A stretch of 13,699 bases of DNA from assembly GCA_015163815.1 (NCBI GenBank), contig JAAOIJ010000115.1:1-13699 (forward strand), given 5' to 3'. The DNA comes from Endozoicomonadaceae bacterium (lineage in GTDB: Bacteria > Pseudomonadota > Gammaproteobacteria > Pseudomonadales > Endozoicomonadaceae). Positions 6,857 through 13,699 of this stretch are shown here, one piece after another. The notes below the pieces were generated by a model. That model saw only the letters and a list, made by a program, of their open reading frames with translations, was not told the origin of the DNA and did not search any database. The translations under genes were made by a program, and so were the position numbers. Position 1 is the first letter of the stretch; the number at the start of each line of letters is the position of its first letter.

Positions 6857-6898
6857 ATAGAAAATGCCTTACTGTTGCACTTCACATTTGAGAAGGCA
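6857..6898. repeat. 42-bp dispersed repeat, copy 2, behind truncated spoT
   Basis: Same orientation as copy 1 (136-177), with 39 of 42 identical positions. Its ends ATGCCTT and AAGGCAT form a 7-bp stem. On the minus strand the stem is followed by TTTTCT, so it may now serve as a poor terminator for the spoT transcript, 66 bases after the spoT stop. It probably marks the breakpoint at which the 3' part of spoT was lost. Confidence 0.65.
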
Positions 6899-6964
6899 TC
6901 TTTCATTTCATAGTTGAATGGGCTATATAAAACACAACCTCATATGCTTGTTTGATTCAAAAGA

Positions 6965-8407
6965 TTAGACTGAATTATTTTTTAAATAATGACGAATATT
7001 AGAACGCGCTTTACTGCTAACTGAAAACATTAACCAAGATTTGACTGGATTTACTTTGTTAGAGGTAATAATTTCAATTGTTTGCCCACTTTCTAAAACC
7101 GTATTTAAAGAAGATAATTGTTTATTAATACGGCAAGTTGCGCACTGATTACCAATATAGGTATGCAATGCATATGCAAAGTCAATAACTGTAGCACCTT
7201 GAGGTAATTCGATAATATCACCTTTGGGTGTAAAAACATAAATAGAGTCTGGAAATAGAGATGTTTTCACATTTTCAATAAAATCAACTGAATTAGTTGA
7301 TATTTGTTGCAATTCAAGTAAATCATCAATCCAGCGCTGATTACCCCATTGTCTCGCTTTTAATTCTGCATCTTTTGTTTTTTTATATAACCAATGAGAA
7401 GCGATACCATAATTAGCAATACGATCCATGTCTAATGTTCTCATTTGAACTTCTATAGGCGTGCCTTTTTCACCAAACAAAGTCGTATGCAAGGATTGGT
7501 AGCCATTGATTTTTGGAATCGCAATATAGTCTTTAAAACGGCCTGGAAAAGGTTTGTATACACTATGAATAATACCTAGTATACGATAACAATCATCTTT
7601 TTTTTGGACTAGTACTCGAATTCCAAATACATCCATAATTTCTGAAAAAGATTTACGTCGAATTTTCATTTTTTGATAAATACTATATAAATGTTTTTCT
7701 CGCCCGATAACAGTTGCTGTAATATTATTTTTTTTTAATTCATATTCAAAAAAATAAATCGCTTGTTTGACTAATAACTCGCGTTTACCTCTAATTTTTT
7801 TCACCGCTTGCATTAATAGGCGATACCGTAATGGATACAAAGCTGAAAAACTTAATTCTTCTAATTCAACATTGATGTTATGCATACCTAAACGATTAGC
7901 AATAGGGCTATATATTTCTAATGTTTCTCGTGCTTTAATTCTACGTTTACTTGCAGGCATGACACCTAAAGTACTCATATTATGTAAACGATCTGCTAAT
8001 TTCACTAAAATAACACGAATATCTTTTGCTAAAGCTAAAGACATCTTTTGAAAATTTTCTGCTTGAGCATGCGCTCGACTTCTAAAATTGATATGAGCTA
8101 ATTTACTAACACCATCTACAATATCTGCTACTTCACGACCAAATTGTAGTGAAATGGCTTGTTTTGTGATTTGAGAATCTTCAATCACATCATGCAATAA
8201 GGCCGCCATTAATCCTTTTTCATCCATTTTCATATCAGTCAGAAGCACAGCTACCGCATATGGATGGGTAATATAAGGCTCACCTGAAAATCTTTTTTGA
8301 TCAAGATGTGCTTGCTCTGCATAATAATAAGCACGACGCACTTGATTCACTTGGTGATGATTAAGATATTTTGCGATCTGTTTTGTTAATCGATAAATAT
8401 CTGGCAT
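6965..8407 (-). CDS. spoT: (p)ppGpp synthetase/hydrolase SpoT, C-terminally truncated
   Basis: This is the bifunctional enzyme that makes and degrades the alarmone ppGpp. The HD hydrolase domain is intact: ITHP (46-49), LLHDVIEDS (70-78) and VKLADRLHNMSTLG (135-148). The synthetase domain is intact: FGIRVLV (261-267), GRFKDYIAIPK (289-299), NGYQSLHT (301-308) and IEVQMRT (318-324); the RFKD motif marks the bifunctional type. The TGS domain spans about 387-448. The protein stops at residue 480, just after SSKARSNIRHYLKN, whereas E. coli SpoT has about 700 aa. The later helical, zinc-finger-like and ACT regulatory regions are absent. No continuation is visible in other frames; repeat and IS debris follow instead. 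The N-terminus aligns with SpoT, supporting the ATG, though its ribosome binding site is weak. It lies 54 bases after rpoZ, as in the gmk-rpoZ-spoT operon of relatives. Confidence 0.93.
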   Translation of the reverse strand: MPDIYRLTKQIAKYLNHHQVNQVRRAYYYAEQAHLDQKRFSGEPYITHPYAVAVLLTDMKMDEKGLMAALLHDVIEDSQITKQAISLQFGREVADIVDGVSKLAHINFRSRAHAQAENFQKMSLALAKDIRVILVKLADRLHNMSTLGVMPASKRRIKARETLEIYSPIANRLGMHNINVELEELSFSALYPLRYRLLMQAVKKIRGKRELLVKQAIYFFEYELKKNNITATVIGREKHLYSIYQKMKIRRKSFSEIMDVFGIRVLVQKKDDCYRILGIIHSVYKPFPGRFKDYIAIPKINGYQSLHTTLFGEKGTPIEVQMRTLDMDRIANYGIASHWLYKKTKDAELKARQWGNQRWIDDLLELQQISTNSVDFIENVKTSLFPDSIYVFTPKGDIIELPQGATVIDFAYALHTYIGNQCATCRINKQLSSLNTVLESGQTIEIITSNKVNPVKSWLMFSVSSKARSNIRHYLKNNSV

Positions 8408-8461
8408 GTTATTTATTTAAACATCCTAAAAAAAATGAGCCTATATTTATAAATACATGTA

Positions 8462-8704
8462 TTAATCATCATCAGATAAAAACATACCCATTTCTTTATG
8501 ATTACTTTTCATAATTTCTTTAGGATCAACTAAACCTGCTGCTATTTCTCGTAATGCTATAACGGTCGATTTATCGTTTTCTTGAGGTACTTTTGGGGTT
8601 TGACCATTAATCATAAGCTGCCGAGCTCTGCGTGAAGCAGCCATCACTAATTCAAATCGATTATCTACAAATTCCAAACAATCTTCTATTGTCACTCTAG
8701 CCAT
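8462..8704 (-). CDS. rpoZ: RNA polymerase omega subunit
   Basis: Omega helps the beta-prime subunit fold and forms part of ppGpp binding site 1 on RNA polymerase. The 80-aa product has the family's MARVTIEDCLEFVDNRFELV opening, the basic AASRRARQL helix and PQENDKSTVIALREIAAGL. It is slightly shorter than E. coli's 91 aa; the variable acidic tail is brief and ends SDDD. AGAGG lies eight bases before the ATG. It sits between gmk and spoT, the arrangement common in gammaproteobacteria, which links the ppGpp enzyme with one of its target subunits. Confidence 0.95.
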   Translation of the reverse strand: MARVTIEDCLEFVDNRFELVMAASRRARQLMINGQTPKVPQENDKSTVIALREIAAGLVDPKEIMKSNHKEMGMFLSDDD

Positions 8705-8827
8705 TACATATACCTCTGATATAGATATTAAAAATATCTCTTTATTTTTTTCTAATCTTGATTCTACTCAAGAATTTTTTATCTAGTTTATTTGAAATGC
8801 TGTTATAGTAAACTATTATAACTCATA

Positions 8828-9466
8828 TTATTCATCATCATTTAACAAAGTTTGAATTAAAGCATGGTGATCAACATACTGTCGATCGCGTGTTAAACGA
8901 TGACATTGAATAATAGATTTTAATTGTAATAAAGCGGTATCAAAAATATCATTGATAATTAAATAATCATACTCTGCATAATGAGATATCTCTTTAGTTG
9001 CTTCAGCAAGCCGTCTTTCGACAATAGCACTCGTATCTGTTCCTCTATGCTTTAATCGTTCTTTCAAAATCATTTTCGAGGGTGGTAAAATAAAAATACT
9101 AGTTGATTTCGGTAAAATAGTTCTGATTTGCTGTGCCCCTTGCCAGTCTAGCTCTAATAAAACATCAATATCATTTTTTAATTGTTTGTTTAATAATGTT
9201 TTAGATGTGCCATAGTAGTTCCCAAATACATTGGCATATTCCAACCATTCATCTTGAGCTAATAACTCTTCAAATTCTTGCATCTTTAAAAAATGATAAT
9301 GCTGTCCATTTTTTTCATGTAATCTTGGCTCACGTGTAGTGTAAGAAATAGAAACATCAAGAGAGGGTATTGAAGTACATAAAGCATCAATCAAACTCGT
9401 TTTACCTGCGCCTGACGGTGCAGAAATAACATAGATATTCCCATTACCCATAGTAATTACACTCAT
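8828..9466 (-). CDS. gmk: Guanylate kinase
   Basis: Gmk converts GMP to GDP with ATP, an essential cytoplasmic step towards GTP and the substrates for ppGpp. The 212-aa protein has the P-loop SAPSGAGKTS (15-24), the GMP-binding SYTTREPR region, FGNYYGTS, ELDWQGAQQIR and the SHYAEYDYLIINDIFDTAL segment, all close to E. coli Gmk (207 aa). The ATG at 9466 has only a weak GAAG upstream. A second ATG five codons in would also fit the family length, so the exact start is uncertain. A good promoter lies in the 77-base gap after mnmE, so gmk, rpoZ and spoT may form their own transcript in addition to read-through. Confidence 0.95.
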   Translation of the reverse strand: MSVITMGNGNIYVISAPSGAGKTSLIDALCTSIPSLDVSISYTTREPRLHEKNGQHYHFLKMQEFEELLAQDEWLEYANVFGNYYGTSKTLLNKQLKNDIDVLLELDWQGAQQIRTILPKSTSIFILPPSKMILKERLKHRGTDTSAIVERRLAEATKEISHYAEYDYLIINDIFDTALLQLKSIIQCHRLTRDRQYVDHHALIQTLLNDDE

Positions 9467-9489
9467 AACTTCAAAAATATAATATATTC

Positions 9490-9518
9490 ATTATAAAGCA
9501 CGTCTAACTAGAAACCAA
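9490..9518 (-). promoter_or_regulatory. Sigma70-type promoter for gmk-rpoZ-spoT
   Basis: On the minus strand TTGGTT (9518-9513) and a perfect TATAAT (9495-9490) are separated by 17 bases, 23 bases before the gmk ATG. It is the clearest promoter in the window and sits exactly where two normally separate clusters meet. Confidence 0.6.
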
Positions 9519-9543
9519 ATAATTCAATAGACTAAAATACTAT

Positions 9544-10905
9544 TTATTTACCCATACAAAATTCAGAAAAAATGCGCCCTAATAAATCATCAGCAGAAAA
9601 ATGACCAGTAATCTCATTTAAAGCATTTTGCGTTACCCTTAAATCTTCAGCTAATAATTCACCAGCAGCTGTTTCATTAAATTGATTTTTAGCAAAACGT
9701 ATTGATTTTAATGCTTTATTTAATTGATTCAGGTGTCGCTGACGAGCACTAAAAGTATTGGGTGCTTGATCTTGAAATCCTAATGACGCTTTAATATGTT
9801 TTTTTAACAGATCAATACCTGTTCCCATTTTCGCACTAATATTGATAATAGAGTAATTATCAATATGATTTAATTCAGGATTTTCTGAAACCAAATCAAT
9901 TTTATTACGAATATAAAGAATATTCCCTTGATTTCTCAATTGTTCGGGTAAAATATGGGAAGCCAATTGGATCGTTTCTTTGGAATAAGTTTGGCTATCT
10001 GCAATCAATAAAATACAGTCCGCTTCTGAAAACACTTTCATAGCTTTATTGATGCCTATTTTTTCAACTGGATCATCGGATTTTCGTAATCCAGCTGTAT
10101 CAATTAAATTAATTTTTAAGCCATCTAAATGGATAACATCTCGAATTAAATCTCTTGTTGTGCCAGCAACCTCTGTAACAATTGCTAATTCATTTCCAAC
10201 TAATGCATTTAATACACTTGATTTTCCGGCATTAGGTTGCCCTGCTAAGACAACAGTTGCTCCTGAATGAGATAAAGAACCTTGATTAGCTGTTTGTATT
10301 AAACGATCTAAAGTCATATCTATATCATTTAGTTGATCGTCAATATATTGATCAGCTAAAAAATCTACTTCTTCTTCTGGAAAATCAATAGAGGCTTCTA
10401 TATACACACGGAGTTTAATTAATGCCTCTATAATATGATTTATTTTGTTAGAAAATTGACCTTGCATCGATTTTACAGCACTTTTGACTGCAACTTCTGA
10501 CACACTATCAATTAAATCAGCAGTTGCTTCTGCTTGTGCTAAATCTATTTTACCATTTAAAAAGGCACGCTCTAAAAATTCACCTGGTTTAGCTAAACGG
10601 ACATCTAGTTGAAGAATAGTCTTAATTAACAACTGAACAACAATAGGGCCGCCATGGCCTTGCAACTCCAATACATCATCTCCTGTTAAAGAAAAAGGTG
10701 CAGGAAACCATAATGCGATGCCTTGATCAATAGCATGACAATCTATATCGTAAAAAGGCAGATATGTTGCATAACGAGGAATCATTGTTTTTTTTAAAAC
10801 AGTTTGAATAATTGTACTAGTTTTAGGACCTGAAATGCGAATAATGCTAACACCACCTCGACCAGGTGGTGTAGCTAAAGCGACAATAGTATCGATTTCC
10901 ATCAT
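9544..10905 (-). CDS. mnmE: tRNA modification GTPase MnmE
   Basis: MnmE works with MnmG to add the (carboxymethyl)aminomethyl group at U34 of certain tRNAs, using a tetrahydrofolate-bound one-carbon unit. The 453-aa protein has the DTIVALATPPGRGGVSIIRI start, a folate-binding N-terminal domain with LQGHGGP (81-87), and helical segments. The inserted G domain shows GQPNAGKSS (222-230), GTTRD (248-252), DTAG (269-272) and NKID (334-337). The C-terminal FCMGK carries the conserved Cys450. Length equals the E. coli protein within a residue or two. Two adjacent ATGs are possible starts and neither has a clear ribosome binding site. It follows yidC by 33 bases, suggesting one transcript, as is usual in this class. 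Confidence 0.96.
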   Translation of the reverse strand: MMEIDTIVALATPPGRGGVSIIRISGPKTSTIIQTVLKKTMIPRYATYLPFYDIDCHAIDQGIALWFPAPFSLTGDDVLELQGHGGPIVVQLLIKTILQLDVRLAKPGEFLERAFLNGKIDLAQAEATADLIDSVSEVAVKSAVKSMQGQFSNKINHIIEALIKLRVYIEASIDFPEEEVDFLADQYIDDQLNDIDMTLDRLIQTANQGSLSHSGATVVLAGQPNAGKSSVLNALVGNELAIVTEVAGTTRDLIRDVIHLDGLKINLIDTAGLRKSDDPVEKIGINKAMKVFSEADCILLIADSQTYSKETIQLASHILPEQLRNQGNILYIRNKIDLVSENPELNHIDNYSIINISAKMGTGIDLLKKHIKASLGFQDQAPNTFSARQRHLNQLNKALKSIRFAKNQFNETAAGELLAEDLRVTQNALNEITGHFSADDLLGRIFSEFCMGK

Positions 10906-10938
10906 ATTAATACTGATTATTTATTTCCAGATTAAAAA

Positions 10939-12645
10939 TCAATTGAAGTTCTTTATTTTTTTTATATTTTGTTGATTCATTCTTTCATGTTGTTTTGTAA
11001 TCCAGTATTGTTGCAAGATAGATAAGAAACTATTGACAACCCAATATAAAACTAAACCAGCTGGAAACCATAGAAAGAAAACAGTAAATACAATTGGCAT
11101 TAGTTTCATAATTTTAGTTTGCGTTGGATCAGGTAAAGGAGGGCTAAATTGTTGCTGCACAAACATTAAAAAACCCATTAACAAAGGTAATATTAAATAA
11201 GGATCCATTTTAGATAAATCATGTATCCAAAAAATCCAAGGCGCTTGTCTTAATTGTACTGCCTCCATTAATACTTCATATAAAGCTATAAAAAAAGGCA
11301 TTTGAACTAAAACAGGCAAACAGCCTCCTAAAGGATTTACTTTTTCTTTTTTGTATAGCGCAAATAATTCTTGTGACATTTTTTGTTTATCATCAACATA
11401 ACGTTCTTTTAATTTTATCATTTTTGGTTGCAAGCTTCTCATTCTAGCCATTGATCGATAACTAGCGGCTGATAAAGGAAAAAATAATAATTTAATAAGC
11501 AAGGTGAGCAATAAAATAGACCATCCCCAATTACCAAATATTTGATATAGGAAATTTAAAACAACAAACATAGGTGAAGCTATAAACCAAAGATAACCAT
11601 AATCCACAGTTAATTCTAAGCCATCAGATAATTTTTCTAAAGATTCTTTAATTTTAGGCCCTGCATATAATGTTGTGTCTACTTGCAAAGATTCATGAGG
11701 ATTCACTTGTTTTAAATGGCTTTGTAATCCAATTAAATAATGGCTATCAACTTCTCGTGTTGTATATAAAAAAGATTCTGCTTGCTCTGGCACCCAAATA
11801 ACTTCAAAATAATGCTGTAAAATGGCAGCATATCCTCCAACTACACGTTCTTTCATTGGGCTACTTAAAAAGTCATTAAATCCAATTTTTTTAAATTTGC
11901 TATCCACTGTTTTTAAAGCTGCACCTAAAAAACTATTACTTGTTGTTCCGCTATCATCTAATGTTTCAGGATCTTTACAATTATTTCGTTTTAATTGTGC
12001 ATACATTTCTGCAATCCAAGGCTTAGTGCTATTATTTTTAATAAGATAAGTCATTTTGATAGCATAATTATCTGCTTCAAAAGCATAACGTTTGGTTATT
12101 GAAATACCATTTTTTTCATAGTGTAAATCAATAGTTAATGTCTTTTCGTCGTTAGTTAATTGATATGTATTTTGTGATGAAAAATAGAGGGGGGCGCCTT
12201 CGATATAATTATCAACCCCAGAGATTTTAGGATTTCCAATCCAACCTGATTGGGCAATATAGGTTAATTCTTTGCATTCATCTAATAAGATATAGGCATT
12301 ATTTTTTCCTTGTTGTTTCAAGTATTTTTTTAAAGCTAAATAGGTAATATTACCACCTTTAGGATTTATTTTTAATGTAAATAAATCAGTTTCTATATTA
12401 ATTAATTTTGTATCATCTATATTTTTCGTATCAATATTTGAAATGAAATGGGATGAAGAAAGAGGAACATCTGATACTGCAGATTCATGATTGTTTGTTG
12501 GAAAAGAAGGGTTAGTAGAATGGGTATCAATTGTAGAAAATGTTGATTGTGCTGTATGATTTTTTGAATCTTCACTCCAATTCAAAATAATAAAATACCC
12601 AACAATCAATAAGCCAATAATTAAGATTGTTCGCTTAAAATCCAT
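10939..12645 (-). CDS. yidC: Membrane protein insertase YidC
   Basis: YidC inserts and folds inner-membrane proteins, alone or with SecYEG. The 568-aa protein has the gram-negative layout: an N-terminal anchor helix (about 6-22), a low-complexity Ser/Thr/Asn linker, a large periplasmic domain (about 85-345) and the conserved core of five helices (about 350-546). Core signatures include SMARMRSLQPKMIKLKERY, with Arg403 as the likely groove arginine, then KEKVNPLGGCLPVLVQMPFF, RQAPWIFWIHDLS, DPYLILPLLMG and FLWFPAGLVLYW. A basic tail follows (KQHERMNQQNIKKIKNFN), fitting ribosome contact. It lies 42 bases after yidD. The ribosome binding site is weak (GAG). Length is near the E. coli 548 aa. 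Confidence 0.96.
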   Translation of the reverse strand: MDFKRTILIIGLLIVGYFIILNWSEDSKNHTAQSTFSTIDTHSTNPSFPTNNHESAVSDVPLSSSHFISNIDTKNIDDTKLINIETDLFTLKINPKGGNITYLALKKYLKQQGKNNAYILLDECKELTYIAQSGWIGNPKISGVDNYIEGAPLYFSSQNTYQLTNDEKTLTIDLHYEKNGISITKRYAFEADNYAIKMTYLIKNNSTKPWIAEMYAQLKRNNCKDPETLDDSGTTSNSFLGAALKTVDSKFKKIGFNDFLSSPMKERVVGGYAAILQHYFEVIWVPEQAESFLYTTREVDSHYLIGLQSHLKQVNPHESLQVDTTLYAGPKIKESLEKLSDGLELTVDYGYLWFIASPMFVVLNFLYQIFGNWGWSILLLTLLIKLLFFPLSAASYRSMARMRSLQPKMIKLKERYVDDKQKMSQELFALYKKEKVNPLGGCLPVLVQMPFFIALYEVLMEAVQLRQAPWIFWIHDLSKMDPYLILPLLMGFLMFVQQQFSPPLPDPTQTKIMKLMPIVFTVFFLWFPAGLVLYWVVNSFLSILQQYWITKQHERMNQQNIKKIKNFN

Positions 12646-12687
12646 GACTTATAACTCACACTGTGTCAATGATAATATAAAAAGCGT

Positions 12688-12963
12688 TTAACGACGCCAA
12701 TGATAAGGTGATATTTTATCAGGTACTAAATCAACACCACCTAAATTAAAAGGATTACAACGAAGCAAACGACAACTAGTTAATATTAACCCTTTTAAAA
12801 TCCCATGTTTTTTTATAGCTGAAATAGCGTACTGTGAACAAGAGGGATAAAATCGACAACAAGGAGTAATAAAACAACTTGTTGTATATTGGTATATTGT
12901 AATGACACCTACTAGACAATATTTAAGTAAATTTTTAATGCCAGTTATTAAAGTAAATACCAT
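12688..12963 (-). CDS. yidD: Membrane protein insertion efficiency factor YidD
   Basis: YidD is a small inner-membrane-associated protein that assists YidC-dependent insertion. The 91-aa product has an amphipathic and hydrophobic N-terminus (about 5-30), then the family core CCRFYPSCSQYAISAIKKHG (35-54), KGLILTSCRLLRCNPF (57-72) and GGVDLVP (75-81) with the conserved cysteines. AGAG lies five bases before the ATG. It sits between rnpA (14-base gap) and yidC (42-base gap), its classical place. Confidence 0.95.
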   Translation of the reverse strand: MVFTLITGIKNLLKYCLVGVITIYQYTTSCFITPCCRFYPSCSQYAISAIKKHGILKGLILTSCRLLRCNPFNLGGVDLVPDKISPYHWRR

Positions 12964-12977
12964 GTATGCTCTATATT

Positions 12978-13346
12978 TTATTTATAAAAAATATGAGGAT
13001 TTATTCTAGAAATTACAGTATTCCACTGAGAATCTATTTCAGAATAAAACTCTTTATTTTTTAAGCAGTCTAATCCTTTTCTTGCTAAAAAGATAAAATC
13101 TAATCCTTTTATTTTATCTTGATTCATTCTAAAGCTTTCACGAACAAGTCGCTTACAACGGTTTCTGTTTACAGCATGCTTTATGTTTTTTTTAGAAATA
13201 ATAATACCTATTTTAGCATTTTCTTGTTTATTTCTACGAGCTAATATTAAAAAATATTTCCGAGATATTTTTATTTCTGCATTATCAAAAACCTGCTTAT
13301 ATGACTGTTTACTTAATAATTTTTGTTTTTTTGAAAAGTAATACAA
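12978..13346 (-). CDS. rnpA: Ribonuclease P protein component
   Basis: RnpA is the protein cofactor of RNase P, which trims the 5' leaders of tRNA precursors. The 122-aa basic protein has the FSKKQKLLSKQSYKQVF head, a central strand region (YFLILARRN, KIGIIISKK) and the RNR motif NRNRCKRLVRESFR (60-73) that contacts the RNA subunit. GLDFIFLARKGL follows. The start appears to be TTG, with GAGA seven bases upstream; no in-frame ATG lies nearby. It begins 19 bases after rpmH. Length matches the family (about 115-125 aa). Confidence 0.94.
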   Translation of the reverse strand: MYYFSKKQKLLSKQSYKQVFDNAEIKISRKYFLILARRNKQENAKIGIIISKKNIKHAVNRNRCKRLVRESFRMNQDKIKGLDFIFLARKGLDCLKNKEFYSEIDSQWNTVISRINPHIFYK

Positions 13347-13365
13347 GTGACATTCTCAGTTTAAA

Positions 13366-13500
13366 TTATGCAGAAAGTTTTATCCTACCTTTTGCTCTAC
13401 GTCTTGCAATAATGTGACGTCCGTTTTTTGTTGCCATCCTAGCCCTGAATCCATGTTTTCTTTTTCGTTTGATAACACTAGGTTGAAATGTACGCTTCAT
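13366..13500 (-). CDS. rpmH: 50S ribosomal protein L34
   Basis: The minus-strand frame from ATG 13500-13498 to TAA 13368-13366 codes for 44 aa beginning MKRTFQPSVIKRKRKHGFRA and ending RRRAKGRIKLSA, an unmistakable full-length L34. AGGTGA lies five bases before the start. L34 is a very basic protein of the large ribosomal subunit. It heads the rpmH-rnpA-yidD-yidC-mnmE cluster, which in most bacteria lies beside dnaA; that gene would be beyond the right edge. Confidence 0.98.
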   Translation of the reverse strand: MKRTFQPSVIKRKRKHGFRARMATKNGRHIIARRRAKGRIKLSA

Positions 13501-13606
13501 TCAAATCACCTGTTCCATGCTCATAAAATATTAAATACGACTTAACTTCAATTATAAAATTCCATTTAAAAAAATATTAAACTTCATCCATGCAAAATAA
13601 AATTCG

Positions 13607-13635
13607 AGTTTACTAACATTTGATCAAAAATACAA
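13607..13635 (-). promoter_or_regulatory. Probable sigma70 promoter for rpmH
   Basis: On the minus strand TTGTAT (13635-13630) and TAAACT (13612-13607) are 17 bases apart, about 107 bases before the rpmH start. This leaves a leader of roughly 100 bases, typical of rpmH. Both boxes are imperfect. No DnaA box (TTATNCACA type) was seen in 13501-13699. Confidence 0.45.
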
Positions 13636-13699
13636 GTCGTTTTTTTTCTGATTTCTAATTCAAGATTCTGCTGATAGAATTTAAAAATTATTTAAATTA

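Noticed and set aside
8756..8781. Hairpin TCTTGA-TTCTAC-TCAAGA with a T-run as a terminator after gmk
   Set aside because: The T-run follows the stem only on the plus strand, while gmk and rpoZ are on the minus strand. The stem is only six AT-rich pairs.
11822..12049. Plus-strand open frames inside yidC, mnmE, spoT and other core genes
   Set aside because: They are antisense shadows of strongly conserved proteins with no ribosome binding sites or recognisable products.
13501..13699. Replication origin upstream of rpmH
   Set aside because: The region is AT-rich and in the classical position, but I found no DnaA-box sequences and dnaA is not in the window.

Overview
The window is very AT-rich and looks like chromosomal DNA of a host-associated gammaproteobacterium. 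The evidence for that class is the GluQ and DksA proteins, the gmk-rpoZ-spoT cluster and the rpmH-rnpA-yidD-yidC-mnmE cluster. Low GC, decayed insertion sequences and a multiply broken gene suggest genome reduction of the kind seen in intracellular lineages such as Legionellales or Coxiella-like bacteria. That placement is inference; the sequence alone does not fix the genus.

Layout: positions 1-660 are mobile-element debris: the first 21 codons of an IS30-type transposase, a 42-bp repeat, and a 242-bp internally deleted IS5-like element with terminal inverted repeats and a TA duplication. Then come dksA and gluQ (minus strand, overlapping by one base), a 645-bp spacer, and sfsA plus a 64-codon membrane-protein gene on the plus strand. 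Positions 3661-6960 are an accessory island. It holds a large Cys-rich membrane-protein gene broken by two nonsense codons and a 4-bp duplication, an IS5-type transposase fragment, an intact but unrecognised 249-aa putative lipoprotein, another IS5-like end, and a second copy of the 42-bp repeat. Positions 6965-13500 are a continuous minus-strand run of core genes, transcribed rpmH, rnpA, yidD, yidC, mnmE, gmk, rpoZ, spoT. The window ends upstream of rpmH, where dnaA and the origin often lie; neither is visible.

How the genes work together: rpmH, rnpA, yidD and yidC serve ribosome building, tRNA processing and membrane-protein insertion, and mnmE and gluQ modify tRNA wobble uridine and queuosine respectively. 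SpoT, omega (rpoZ), DksA and guanylate kinase form a ppGpp/GTP control set. SpoT is cut off after its TGS domain, so its C-terminal regulatory half is missing, and the repeat-rich island starts directly behind it.

I do not see a convincing new multi-gene system. The most interesting items are the broken Cys-rich membrane protein with its slippage-prone GCTA repeat, the truncated SpoT at a repeat-marked breakpoint, and the unknown secreted protein. I saw no tRNA, rRNA or CRISPR array.
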